Below are positions 43,424-51,672 of a stretch of DNA of 64,000 bases, piece by piece. The DNA is taken from contig NZ_JBHUER010000007.1 in the NCBI RefSeq assembly GCF_042681025.1, positions 62,001-126,000 on the forward strand. The letters run 5' to 3'. The translations under genes were made by a program, and so were the position numbers. The stretch is from Methylopila henanensis (lineage in GTDB: Bacteria; Pseudomonadota; Alphaproteobacteria; Rhizobiales; Methylopilaceae). The notes beneath the pieces are model-generated. The model worked only from the letters and a program-made list of their open reading frames with translations. It made no database searches and was not told the origin of the DNA. Within the stretch, counting starts at the first letter, position 1. The number at the start of each line of letters is the position of its first letter.

Positions 43424-44566
43424 CTAGATGATTTTTCGACTTTCGGTTTTGTCGAATCCGGCGAAGAAGGCGAAGAGACCACAGGTGATCGCCGCGAAGA
43501 TCGGTAATCCGTGCGGAGAAATCTCCATCGCCATTCCGCCGATCAGCGGGCCGGCGAGCGCGCCGAACCCCCAGGCGACCGACAGCAGCGCATAGACGCT
43601 GACCAGTTCGCCGCCCTTATAGCGATCGCCGAGAACGGCGATGGTGGTCGTGTAGATGCCGACGAACGCGCCGCCCCAGACGAACAGCAGCGGATAGGCC
43701 AACCAGGCGTGCGCCAGCGCGGCGGGCCAGGCGACGGCGCCTGCCGCCGAGATCGTGGCCAGGACGACGACAAGAAGGCGCCGGTTCATCCTGTCGCCCA
43801 GCCAGCCGATGGGAAGCTGGAGCAGGATCGATCCGCAGAGCAATATCGTGAGCAGGAAGGTCGCCGACTGTTCCGGCCAGCCAAGAGCGATCGCGTAAAG
43901 CGGAAGCAGGCTGAGCCCCGCCGATTCCAGCGCTGCGTTCAGCGCCGCGGCGGCGACCGCCACGGGAACGAGCCGCAGGAATCGCCATGGGCCTTCGTTC
44001 GCCGCGCTTTCGGGGAGCGCTTCCTCAGGTCGTCCCACCTGGAGAACCAGACAGGCGGCGAGCGCGAGCGCCGCCCCGATAACGAAGGCGAGAGCCTCTT
44101 CGCGTCCGACGAGCGTGAGGATCGCAGGTCCGAGCGCGGTGCCGGCCGACAGGGCGGTGACATAGATCGCGACCGTCCTGCCCCGGTTCGTTTCACTGGT
44201 GATCTGGTTCAACCAGGCTTCGGAGACGACGAACATGGTTTCGGAGGCCGCCCCCAGCACCACGCGGAGAGGGAACCACAGCCAGAGCAACGGGACCGCT
44301 GGGAAGATCGCGAATAGGCCGCCGGCAAGGAGCAATGCGCCCTTGGCCAGCCGGCCGAAACCGAGACGCTTCAGCAGCGCCGGCAGGGCCGGGGCGACCA
44401 GCAGAACGCCGATCGCGTACATGGCGCTGTTGGCGCCGATCAGGGTTTCCGAATAGCCGGCGTCAGAAAGCTCCAGCGCGATCAGCGGCGCGCTTAGGCC
44501 GTAGGTCAGGCCGAACGTGGCCGCCGTGAGGATCACGACCGCCGTTGTCCTTGCCTGCCCGGTCAA
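43424..44566 (-). CDS. MFS transporter (YcaD-like)
   Basis: 380 aa, about 12 helices. GANSAMYAIGVLLVAPALPALLKRLGFGRLAKGAL resembles the loop 2-3 motif of the YcaD/sugar-efflux group; LNQITSETNRGRTVAIYVTALSAGTALGPAIL is a second family block. It overlaps the upstream HdeD-fusion gene by 4 bp and precedes the channel gene by 31 bp, so all three may be cotranscribed. Substrate unknown. Confidence 0.85.
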   Translation of the reverse strand: MTGQARTTAVVILTAATFGLTYGLSAPLIALELSDAGYSETLIGANSAMYAIGVLLVAPALPALLKRLGFGRLAKGALLLAGGLFAIFPAVPLLWLWFPLRVVLGAASETMFVVSEAWLNQITSETNRGRTVAIYVTALSAGTALGPAILTLVGREEALAFVIGAALALAACLVLQVGRPEEALPESAANEGPWRFLRLVPVAVAAAALNAALESAGLSLLPLYAIALGWPEQSATFLLTILLCGSILLQLPIGWLGDRMNRRLLVVVLATISAAGAVAWPAALAHAWLAYPLLFVWGGAFVGIYTTTIAVLGDRYKGGELVSVYALLSVAWGFGALAGPLIGGMAMEISPHGLPIFAAITCGLFAFFAGFDKTESRKII

Positions 44567-45912
44567 ACTGCGGCCCTTTCGCCTTCATTCCGCTCCTGCT
44601 CGTGAACCAGCGCCCGTCTCGAGCGAAACGCCTCGCCGATCCGCGTTCTCCAGCGTCGCTCGCCGTGCTCCACGACCTGATTAAGCAGCCGCGCGTAATC
44701 CAGCACCAGCCCCGGCGTCCAGGTCATCGCCTCCGCGCGCCCGCGCACGATGCGCATCAGCCAGAAGTGCGGATCGCTGAGGATTCGGAAGAGGTCGCGC
44801 CACAGGCTGCCGGTATGGCCCGTGCCTTCGGTCGCGGCGTCAAGAGCCTGGATGACGGTGGTCGAGCAGTTGCGCGCGGTGAGATTGTAGGTTTTGTCTC
44901 TCGAATAGGCGTCCCAGAAGGTCCGCAGCGCCTGCGGGTTGAAGCGGCGGAAGGTGATCTTCTGGTCCGGCATGCACCAGGCCGCGGCCTCGAGCGCCAG
45001 GGACTCGTTGAAACGTCCGGGCACGTCGTTTTCGGGACCCGCCGAGAGCAGCGCGCGGAAATCGTCCGGGCTGTGATCCATGTCGTTCGCCGGGTAGTGG
45101 CTGACATAAAGTTCGCCGGGCATTTCCAGCGCGGAGTGGCCGGTGGAAATGACGCCGTCCTTGTCGACGGCGGCGACATACCGGTCGATCAGCAGGCGGC
45201 GCTCCGGATCCTTCACCGAGCCGACGGCGGTCCAGACGTAAACGTTGAGGATCCTGTCGCCGTCCGCGACGATCGCGCCGTCTCCAACGATCGGGTGAAC
45301 TTTGGCGCCCTGCCAGTTGCGCGCCGCGTAAAGCGGAAGGGATCGGATCGACGCGCCGTCCGGCAGCCGCCGCAACGGCGACGCCATGCGCACGAGCTCA
45401 TAACCGGAGGTCAGAAGAAGGAGCGCGAAGCAGAACGGCACAGTAAACAAATGCGGCACAGGCCACGCGAACAGGATCATCAGCGCGAGGCAGATCTCGA
45501 TCGCCCCGGCGACGATCCCGACCCGCCAGCGGGGGCTGTGCACCACATAGGCCGAACCGATGCGGAACAGGCCGTCCACCAGGAATGCGGCTCCGAATAC
45601 GATCGCCGCGCCGATGTTGTTGTCCCATGGCACGTTGAACACCAGGAAAGCGGCGAACAGAAAGGCGGCGCCACGCAGCGCGTCGATCCAATATCTGCGC
45701 AGCCCCACCGATGCGGCGGTTATGATCTCCACGGCCCCTTCGACCACGAGAAGAAGCGCAAGCGTGTCGAGGAAAAAGACGAGCGCCCCGTCGCTCAGAT
45801 CGAACAAGATCAGGGCGCCGAGCAGCATCCAGACAATTCCGGCCGCCATCAGCAGCCGCCACATGGGCTTCAGCGCCCGGGCGCCGAGAAGAAGAAAGAG
45901 CAGCCTGATCAT
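44563..45912 (-). CDS. HdeD-like membrane domain fused to a papain-like domain
   Basis: 449 aa. Residues about 15-190 contain six helices of the HdeD/DUF308 type (MLLGALILFDLSDGALVFFLDTLALLLVVEGAVEII). Residues 200-430 are soluble, with TGHSALEMPGELYVSHYP (His) followed much later by TYNLTARNCSTTVIQAL (Cys). A His-before-Cys order is that of permuted papain-fold peptidases or lipid hydrolases. The combination suggests a membrane-anchored hydrolase; the activity is not demonstrated. ATG overlaps the stop of a 55-codon ORF. Confidence 0.7.
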   Translation of the reverse strand: MIRLLFLLLGARALKPMWRLLMAAGIVWMLLGALILFDLSDGALVFFLDTLALLLVVEGAVEIITAASVGLRRYWIDALRGAAFLFAAFLVFNVPWDNNIGAAIVFGAAFLVDGLFRIGSAYVVHSPRWRVGIVAGAIEICLALMILFAWPVPHLFTVPFCFALLLLTSGYELVRMASPLRRLPDGASIRSLPLYAARNWQGAKVHPIVGDGAIVADGDRILNVYVWTAVGSVKDPERRLLIDRYVAAVDKDGVISTGHSALEMPGELYVSHYPANDMDHSPDDFRALLSAGPENDVPGRFNESLALEAAAWCMPDQKITFRRFNPQALRTFWDAYSRDKTYNLTARNCSTTVIQALDAATEGTGHTGSLWRDLFRILSDPHFWLMRIVRGRAEAMTWTPGLVLDYARLLNQVVEHGERRWRTRIGEAFRSRRALVHEQERNEGERAAV

Positions 45913-46076
45913 GACATCAACCGGCCGGCTTCCGGCTGCGCGAAGCCACGCGCTCTCACGCCGTCCTCAATGACATCGGCCAGTTTCATGCCCTTGACGA
46001 CCCCGTCGCCGAGAGCGTCCGCGCGGCTCGTCGAAATCGCAGCCCAAGCAAACTCGTTCACGGAAATACCAATCAT
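45909..46076 (-). CDS. Possible 55-aa protein upstream of the HdeD fusion
   Basis: ATG 46076 to TGA 45909, overlapping the next start. The peptide includes FAWAAISTSRADALGDGVVKGMKLADVIEDGVRARG split by Gly residues; helical, no signal peptide. No good ribosome-binding site is seen. Coupling to the next gene is the main support. Confidence 0.35.
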   Translation of the reverse strand: MIGISVNEFAWAAISTSRADALGDGVVKGMKLADVIEDGVRARGFAQPEAGRLMS

Positions 46077-46147
46077 GATTCAAGCAGAAATGGCCGAACG
46101 AGATCGGTCGTCGCAGAAACGGTTGTGGGAGGACGTCTCGGCTCGGA

Positions 46148-46561
46148 TCAGTTCGCCGGCGGAATCGGGCAGCTCGTGTCGCCCTCTTCACATTTGAGAT
46201 AATTCTTGAAGTCCTGGATGCGGTTTTCCGTCAGCCTGCTCAGACAAATCGGGTAGGTCATGCCGGCGGCGCTGCCGCCGCCAGAGGCCTGCAGGTTACA
46301 TTCGGCGTCGCGGAAAGCGACCCAGGCGCGCTGCGCGACGACAAGGCTTTTCTTGGTGTCGGGATCATCAGAAAGCCTTCGTTCTATCTCCTTGTAGAGT
46401 TTGTTCAGCTCGGAATCGGTTTTCTTGAACGCATTTCCATAGCATTCATTGAGCTTCGCCTGGCTGTCCGCGTTGCTACATTCGTCAGCAATCGCATATG
46501 ACACAAAAGCCATCGCCGTGGCGCCGAGAACGACAGCAAGAATTGCGCCTGAGAACCTCAT
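46148..46561 (-). CDS. LprI-like (lysozyme inhibitor family) secreted protein
   Basis: 137 aa. Signal peptide about 1-26, then the DUF1311/LprI pattern: CSNADSQAKLNECYGNAFKKTDSELNKLYKEIERRL, VAQRAWVAFRDAECNL, CLSRLTENRIQDFKNYL. Six cysteines fit disulfide bonding. ATG 46561 has GGAGAG upstream. Exact role unknown; family members bind lysozyme or sit in the envelope. Confidence 0.8.
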   Translation of the reverse strand: MRFSGAILAVVLGATAMAFVSYAIADECSNADSQAKLNECYGNAFKKTDSELNKLYKEIERRLSDDPDTKKSLVVAQRAWVAFRDAECNLQASGGGSAAGMTYPICLSRLTENRIQDFKNYLKCEEGDTSCPIPPAN

Positions 46562-46593
46562 TTTTCTTCTCTCCGGCCCGCATCTCACGGGCT

Positions 46594-47088
46594 TCATGAC
46601 TTCTGTTCCGTTTGAGGCTTTTCCTCGATCAGGGCGCAGCGGAGCGTGATGGGCGACCGCACGTCCGCCAGCTTCCCGTCGAAGAAGTCACAGGCCAGTA
46701 TATTGTCCGGCCCGCCTTTCCGCGCCGAATAGACATTGATGTTGAGCAGGATGGGGCCTGTGATCCATTTCAGCCGGTCCGTGCGCAACTTGGAGCCCGA
46801 AACATGGGCCGTCCCCGGCTTTCCGGGAATTTCGACCTGTTCGCTCCCGAGATCGATCTCTCCGATCTCGCCGGCATGTTTCCGCGCCGACGGCAGCGGC
46901 TCCGCCGAGTAGGACGCGCCGACGACGATCCCCTCGGAGGCGGCCGCGAGCGCGGAGGCCGCCTTCTTCGACAACGTGACGTTGACGTCGAAGGCGACCG
47001 GCTCGGCGGCGATCGCCAGCCCTGAGGGCGCGATGAACACGACGCTCAGGACGATCGACGCTGCAAACCGTCTTGTCGCGTTGGCCAT
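46594..47088 (-). CDS. Secreted hypothetical protein
   Basis: 164 aa with a signal peptide (IVLSVVFIAPSGLAIAAEP). The remainder is beta-rich with two cysteines (ILACDFF, LRCALIEE). ATG 47088 has GGGGAT 7 bp upstream; ATG 47106 is an alternative. Not recognised. It is followed by the LprI-like gene after 32 bp on the same strand. Confidence 0.65.
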   Translation of the reverse strand: MANATRRFAASIVLSVVFIAPSGLAIAAEPVAFDVNVTLSKKAASALAAASEGIVVGASYSAEPLPSARKHAGEIGEIDLGSEQVEIPGKPGTAHVSGSKLRTDRLKWITGPILLNINVYSARKGGPDNILACDFFDGKLADVRSPITLRCALIEEKPQTEQKS

Positions 47089-47467
47089 CCGCTTATCCCC
47101 GTTCATCGCCTGATCCTGTGATCTGCCGATTAAAAACGAACGCCCGGCGATGTCGAGGCGCGCAGGCCTGACATGGTAAATGTCGTTTCGCGGCCGAGCG
47201 GCACGCGACAATGCAGGCCGCCGATCCAGGCGCTGGTGATTGACTCATCGATGCGTTTCACTAGGAAATAATTGGCCTGCCTCAGCGCGGCGCAGCCATT
47301 GACGATCAGAAAGCCGTCCAGGAGCCGCCGATCGACGGAATGACGCCCTACAGAATCTATAGCGCATTGGCAGCTCTCGGGCTCAAACCAAAAAACTGTT
47401 TAAAGCAATGTGAAGAAAGTGACGCAGGACAGGTATCTGCGGACATCCGACTTGAGAGGGTATCTCC
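47089..47467. other. 379-bp intergenic region
   Basis: Between divergent secreted-protein genes. I see no ORF, tRNA or strong hairpin. The right end carries GAGAGGG, a ribosome-binding site for the 47468 gene, and the AT-richer stretch around 47380-47420 is the likeliest promoter area. Confidence 0.5.
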
Positions 47468-48109
47468 ATGCACCGTGTAAGCCTTGCCGTGGCCCTGGCG
47501 TTAGGCGCGCTTTGGTTCGCGCCCGAGGCGCAAGCGCAGTCGACCGTCGAATGCCGCTCCCGGAACTACCAGTATGACGAGTGCTATGCCGGCCCTCTGA
47601 AGCAACCTCAGCTCATTCATCAGATTTCTAGCAGCTCGTGCATCCTGAACCGGACTTGGGGTTACAACCCCAAAAGCAAATACATCTGGGTCGCGCAAGG
47701 CTGCGCCGGCGTCTTCGCCGACGTCGGCGGTTATCATTATGGCCGCGGTGACGGCTTCGATCCCCACGCCCGCATGTACAACGATCGCGGCAATGACGTT
47801 GGAGCCGTCGTGGGCGGCGTCGTCTTGGACGCGATCCTCGGCGGGATAGCGTCCGGCGACCACAAGAAGCACCATCACACGACCAGCAACTACCGCGATG
47901 ACGGCGGCTATAACGGATGCCACGGGCTTGGATGCACGGTCGACAACCCTGACGACAACGACCGGAGCATCGATCCCAGGCCGCAATTCGACAAGGATGG
48001 CAATCCGAACTTCGACACGCATGGCAACTATCAGGGCTGCCACGGCGCGGGATGCCTCGTCGACAATCCGGACGACAAAAGCGACGCCGATTCTGGGGAT
48101 CCAGATTGA
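47468..48109 (+). CDS. DUF3011 secreted protein with duplicated GCHGxGC motif
   Basis: 213 aa. Signal peptide 1-23, then a DUF3011 domain (VECRSRNYQYDECYAG to WVAQGCAGVF) with four cysteines. A Gly-rich hydrophobic hairpin (VGAVVGGVVLDAILGGIASG) and a His cluster KKHHHTT follow. The tail repeats GCHG-x-GC-x-VDNPDD twice about 40 residues apart, each with two Cys and one His, a possible metal site. Function unknown. Confidence 0.75.
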   Translation: MHRVSLAVALALGALWFAPEAQAQSTVECRSRNYQYDECYAGPLKQPQLIHQISSSSCILNRTWGYNPKSKYIWVAQGCAGVFADVGGYHYGRGDGFDPHARMYNDRGNDVGAVVGGVVLDAILGGIASGDHKKHHHTTSNYRDDGGYNGCHGLGCTVDNPDDNDRSIDPRPQFDKDGNPNFDTHGNYQGCHGAGCLVDNPDDKSDADSGDPD

Positions 48110-48237
48110 GCGGGACGCGCCCCCGAAAACGGGAGCCAAGAATGCGACGTCACGTTTCGCACGAAACTCTAGTCGAACGACGCGAGCTACTTCTTGCCGA
48201 GACCGGCGCTCTGCGAGCTCGATCAGCTCGCAACCCT

Positions 48238-49224
48238 TTAAAGCAAGGCCTTCGAAACAGACGCGCCGAGCGTGTATTTGGGGTCGACCATGTTGCCGAC
48301 CCGGAGCTTGCCGGCCTGCGTCAGCAGCATATAGGCCTCGAGCTCGTCGAAGCCGTAGTCGGCCGCCATCCAGCGCACGAGCTCGCGATAGGCGATGCGG
48401 GCGGCGTCCTCCATGGGCCGGCTGCAGCCGATCGTCATGATCGCGTTTTCGGTCTCGAGCCGCGGCCAGCGGAACCTCCAGTTCTTGATCAGGTCGATCT
48501 GGATGGTGGTCACGGTCGGATGCTCGATGGCGAATCCGCAGAGCTCGCCGTCGCCCTGCGTGGCGTGGCAGTCGCCGAGATAGAGCAGGCCGCCGGGCGC
48601 ATGCACCGGCAGGTAGATCACGGCGCCCGGCCCGACGTCCGGGAGGTCCATGTTGCCGCCGTAGTAGTCGGGGACGAGCGAGGAGATCGCCTCGATCTCG
48701 GGCGAGGTCCCGATCGTGCCGATGAAGGGCTCATAGGGCAGCGCGATCCTGTCGTTCCAGACCACGCCCCTTTCGGGCGTCACCTCGAGCTTCTTGACGA
48801 TCTCGGGCAGCGGCGCATTGAGCATGGCCGTGTCGTTGGTGCCGACGAGCGCGCCGAATTCCGGCATGATGCAGGTCGTCCCGACGGGCTGGGGGCCGCG
48901 CGGAACGATCTTCTGGATGTAGACCGCCAGGCAGTCGCCCTTCTCCGCGCCGTTGACGAAGATCGGGCCGTTCTGGGGGTTGAGGAACGGGAAGTTCAGG
49001 ATCGCGCTCGGGCTGTCGGTCTCATGCTTGATCTGGCCCTCCATGGCGTCGTGCGTCTCGGCCGAGACCACCGCGCCCGGATCGACCCGCAGGACCGGTT
49101 CGGCGTAGGGGCCGTAGACGTAGTGGTACTTGCCCTGAATCTCCTCGGTGATCGCGTAGGACTGGCCGGGCCGCCCCTTCGCTTCGCCGCGCGCCGCCAT
49201 GATCGAGTGTTCGAGCCAGCTCAT
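48238..49224 (-). CDS. Acetamidase/formamidase family enzyme
   Basis: 328 aa. Family blocks: AETHDAMEGQI, GPIFVNGAEKGDCLAVYI, GPGAVIYLPVHAPGGLLYLGDCHATQGDGELCG, with the conserved GDCHA(T/A)QGDGE metal/active-site loop. It hydrolyses short amides to acid plus ammonia. Last gene of the amiC-amiR-like operon, 128 bp after the ANTAR gene, so it should be the amidase that takes the products of the divergent nitrile hydratase. Confidence 0.9.
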   Translation of the reverse strand: MSWLEHSIMAARGEAKGRPGQSYAITEEIQGKYHYVYGPYAEPVLRVDPGAVVSAETHDAMEGQIKHETDSPSAILNFPFLNPQNGPIFVNGAEKGDCLAVYIQKIVPRGPQPVGTTCIMPEFGALVGTNDTAMLNAPLPEIVKKLEVTPERGVVWNDRIALPYEPFIGTIGTSPEIEAISSLVPDYYGGNMDLPDVGPGAVIYLPVHAPGGLLYLGDCHATQGDGELCGFAIEHPTVTTIQIDLIKNWRFRWPRLETENAIMTIGCSRPMEDAARIAYRELVRWMAADYGFDELEAYMLLTQAGKLRVGNMVDPKYTLGASVSKALL

Positions 49225-49279
49225 AGTGCCGTTCTCCTGAAGGCGCGGCGGCCGGCCTCGATGGCGGCCGCCGGTCCCG

Positions 49280-49298
49280 AAAAAATGCGCGAAGGCGC
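49280..49298 (-). terminator. Weak hairpin plus T6 between the ANTAR and amidase genes
   Basis: Minus strand GCGC-CTTC-GCGC then A and six T. A 4-bp stem is short, so partial termination is likely; it could lower amidase levels relative to the regulators. Confidence 0.4.
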
Positions 49299-49352
49299 CG
49301 CCCCGTCAGATGGGCGGGCGTCGGTTGACGCCGTCGTCGGACTGTCGAAACG

Positions 49353-49997
49353 TCAGCGTCGGGCGGGCGCCAGCTCGTCCGGCGCGTCCCGGGAGGTTCC
49401 GGTCGGCGCTGACCGGCAGGCGAGTTGCTGTTCGCAGTAGTCCTCGAGGCTGAGGCGGCTGCGCATGCTGTCCCGGCGCAGGATGGCGTAGGCCTCGTCG
49501 TCATCGACGCCATGCTGCTCCATGATGCGCACGATGGTCTTGATCACGAGACGACGCCTGCGGCGGCGGTCCTGATGGTCGTGGAGCTCGTCGGTCAGCG
49601 CCTTGCGCTGCAGGTATTGGTTCACGCCGAGGAACAGCGTGGTGTAGACCGCCCCGGCGTAGACGGGCTTGCGCAGGAACGCCGTCGCGCCCTGCGCCAT
49701 CAGCCCCTTCAGCCGGCTCGGCGCCTCGACGCCGACGAGGCCCACGACCGCCGCCGGCGGCAGCCCGTTCCGGATGGCGCCCGGACCGAGCACGCCCTCG
49801 AGGTCGCCGTCGACGAACAGCACGTCGCGCTCGAAGCTGAACGTCGACGCGTCGACCGAGGCCTCCGGCGGACCGGGACGCTCGACCACGAGGCCGAGCT
49901 TGGCGAGGACCGACGCCAACGTGTCCACGCCGCCGTCTCCGGAAGCGAAGATCACCGCCCGCATGCCGCGGAAGTTCTGGACCTGCGTCTGTGTCAT
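49353..49997 (-). CDS. AmiR/NasR-like ANTAR antiterminator
   Basis: 214 aa. A pseudo-receiver domain (about 10-125) lacks a convincing phosphoacceptor set; a coiled coil (QYLQRKALTDELHDHQDRRRRRR) leads to the C-terminal ANTAR helices (LVIKTIVRIMEQHGVDDDEAYAILRRDSMRSR). ANTAR proteins bind paired hexaloop hairpins and prevent terminator formation. The start overlaps the AmiC-like stop, as in amiC-amiR, where AmiC holds AmiR inactive until amide binds. Both neighbouring leaders contain matching RNA sites. Confidence 0.9.
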   Translation of the reverse strand: MTQTQVQNFRGMRAVIFASGDGGVDTLASVLAKLGLVVERPGPPEASVDASTFSFERDVLFVDGDLEGVLGPGAIRNGLPPAAVVGLVGVEAPSRLKGLMAQGATAFLRKPVYAGAVYTTLFLGVNQYLQRKALTDELHDHQDRRRRRRLVIKTIVRIMEQHGVDDDEAYAILRRDSMRSRLSLEDYCEQQLACRSAPTGTSRDAPDELAPARR

Positions 49998-51151
49998 CAG
50001 CTCACCACTCGCAGTCGGGAGGCGGGCGAGCCCCAGGCCTCCGTCGCCGAGAACCGGACGAGATAGGGGTCCGGGCGGATGGGCGCGGGCTCCTGTCGGA
50101 TCACGTCGAACGAGGCGTCCGCGCGGGAACGCCCGATGCGCGGGGTGAGGCAGAGATGCATGGTTTCGGCGTCGACGCTGACCTCGCCCTGAGGCGCTGC
50201 GAGGCGCTGGTCGGCGAGCGCGCGGCGCACCGCGCCGATCTCGTCGCCGCCCGCGCCCGACATGGCGGCCGCGAGCAGCTTGACCGCGATGTAGGAGGCC
50301 TCCGCGTCCGCCGACGCCCAGGGCTTGTCCGGATAGGCCTTCGCGTAGCTCTCGACGAAGGCCCGGCTCTCAGGCGTCTGCAGGGAGGAGAAGTAGACGC
50401 TTGAGCTGATGTGGCCGTCCATCGCGCCGTCGCCGATGTCGACGAGGTCCAGCTCGTTCAGGTTGCAGCTCGCGACCGGCATGACGGCCGGCTGGTCGAT
50501 GCCGCGGGCCACGCACGTCTCGCGCAGCCGGCGGATGAACGAATAGCCGCTCACGCCGATCAGCGAGGAGAACACGAAGCTCGGCCGCGCCAGGATGATC
50601 GCTTCGATGGTCTTAGCGAAATCGGTCTCGCCGACCGGCAGATAGCGTTCGGCGAGAACGGTCCCGCCGCGCGCGGTCACCATCTCGCGCAGGATCCGGT
50701 TGTTCTCCCAGGCCCAGATGTAGTTCGAGCCGACGCAGAAGGCGCGATCGCCATAGGACGACATCAGGAAGTCGATCAGCGGCAGGATGTGCTGGTTCGG
50801 GGCGGCGCCCGTGTAGACAACGTTGTCGGAGCTCTCGAAGCCCTCGTAATGCGACGGGTACCAGAGCATTCCATCATATTTCTCGAAGGCCGGGATCACC
50901 TCCTTGCGGCTCGACGAGGTGTAGCAGCCGACGACTTGCTTGATCCCCGACGACAGCAGCTGGGAGCTTAGCGCGGCATATCGCGAGAGATCGCCGCCGG
51001 GGTTCACGACCACCGGATCGAGACGGACCTCGCCGGCCGCGTTGACCTCGGATACGGCGAGCAGAGCGCCGTTCAGCATGGGTTCGGCGACCGAGCTGTA
51101 GGGCCCGGTCGAGGAGAACATCAGGCCGATGCGGAAAGTGTCTGTCGTCAT
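49997..51151 (-). CDS. AmiC/FmdD-like amide-sensing substrate-binding protein
   Basis: 384 aa. Type I periplasmic-binding fold: RIGLMFSSTGPYSSVAEPMLNGALLAVSEVNAAG, VVGCYTSSSRKEVIPAFEKYDGMLWYPSHYEGFESSDNVVYTGAAPNQ. There is no signal peptide from ATG 51151, so it is a cytoplasmic sensor like AmiC, not a transporter subunit. The longer frame to 51238 is excluded because it spans a terminator. It overlaps the ANTAR gene (ATGA). Likely inducer: a short amide. Confidence 0.88.
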   Translation of the reverse strand: MTTDTFRIGLMFSSTGPYSSVAEPMLNGALLAVSEVNAAGEVRLDPVVVNPGGDLSRYAALSSQLLSSGIKQVVGCYTSSSRKEVIPAFEKYDGMLWYPSHYEGFESSDNVVYTGAAPNQHILPLIDFLMSSYGDRAFCVGSNYIWAWENNRILREMVTARGGTVLAERYLPVGETDFAKTIEAIILARPSFVFSSLIGVSGYSFIRRLRETCVARGIDQPAVMPVASCNLNELDLVDIGDGAMDGHISSSVYFSSLQTPESRAFVESYAKAYPDKPWASADAEASYIAVKLLAAAMSGAGGDEIGAVRRALADQRLAAPQGEVSVDAETMHLCLTPRIGRSRADASFDVIRQEPAPIRPDPYLVRFSATEAWGSPASRLRVVS

Positions 51152-51165
51152 CGGACCGCCGAACG

Positions 51166-51196
51166 AAAAAAGCCCTCGAGCCATAGGCTTGAGGGC
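51166..51196 (-). terminator. Leader terminator of the amiC-like operon
   Basis: Minus strand GCCCTC.AGCC-TAT-GGCT.GAGGGC followed by TTTTTT. It ends 14 bp before the start codon at 51151, so read-through must be allowed for expression. Its 5' arm is shared with hairpin P2 of the ANTAR element. Confidence 0.88.
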
Positions 51197-51277
51197 GTCG
51201 CTGCCTGCGCGGAGATGTGTCCGCGCCGTGATGTTCATCGAAGTGCCTGACGCTCAATTGGGCATCTTTGCCCAGCG
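51194..51277 (-). ncRNA. ANTAR dual-hexaloop element, amiC-side leader
   Basis: Minus strand P1: TGGGC-AAAGAT-GCCCA (51259-51274), with outer CGCT/AGCG pairing. P2: GGC-AGCGAC-GCC (51194-51205). Both loops have A at position 1 and G at position 4, the consensus recognised by ANTAR proteins. The 3' arm of P2 lies inside the 5' arm of the terminator at 51166-51196, so P2 and the terminator are mutually exclusive. Confidence 0.8.
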
Positions 51278-51285
51278 CCTATCTC

Positions 51286-51316
51286 TTAGGCTTGAACGAG
51301 CCGCGCCTCTTGTCAA
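51286..51316 (-). promoter_or_regulatory. Possible promoter of the amiC-like operon
   Basis: TTGACA on the minus strand at 51311-51316 is a consensus -35. The -10 (near 51287-51293) is poor, so an activator or another sigma factor may help. Transcription would start just before hairpin P1. Confidence 0.4.
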
Positions 51317-51422
51317 GCGGAGATCCATCCTGAACGGGTTCAGCAGGCGAGTAGAATTCGCGCGGTCATCGATCAAAAATTGTGCTTGACTGTCAATTGG
51401 GCGCAGGTCAACCTTTGGCCAC

Positions 51423-51488
51423 GCGTCGGGCAGTGCTGCCCATGTAGACGCAAGTCACGCGCATCCACAGGAATTCGGCACAGTCGCC
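51423..51488 (+). ncRNA. ANTAR dual-hexaloop element, nitrile hydratase leader
   Basis: P1: GGGC-AGTGCT-GCCC (51428-51441), inside an outer GCGTC/GACGC pairing (51423-51451). P2: GGC-ACAGTC-GCC (51477-51488). Both loops fit A1..G4. The P2 3' arm (GCC) overlaps the 5' arm of the terminator at 51486-51515. Same order and sequence type as the minus-strand leader, including nearly the same stems. Confidence 0.78.
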
Positions 51489-51515
51489 CGCAGCAGGATG
51501 CTGACGGGCTTTTTT
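51486..51515 (+). terminator. Leader terminator of the nitrile hydratase operon
   Basis: GCCCG.AGCA-GGA-TGCT..CGGGC followed by TTTTTT, 158 bp before the beta-subunit start. With no plus-strand gene upstream, its only evident purpose is attenuation. Confidence 0.88.
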
Positions 51516-51672
51516 GCGTTACGCCGCTGACGGCTGCTTCGCGAAGGGGCCTTGCATCTTCGACTTTACTCGCCTGCGACGAGCGCCGCGGAAGCGCGGC
51601 CTGACGTGCGGGCCAGGTTCACTCGAGGCGCCGGCTCCAGGAGCTACGCCCAGCGATCGCGGAGGCCACAGC

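Noticed and set aside
51151..51238. Longer start for the AmiC-like protein
   Set aside because: It would put the intrinsic terminator and ANTAR P2 inside the coding region; ATG 51151 fits the family N-terminus.
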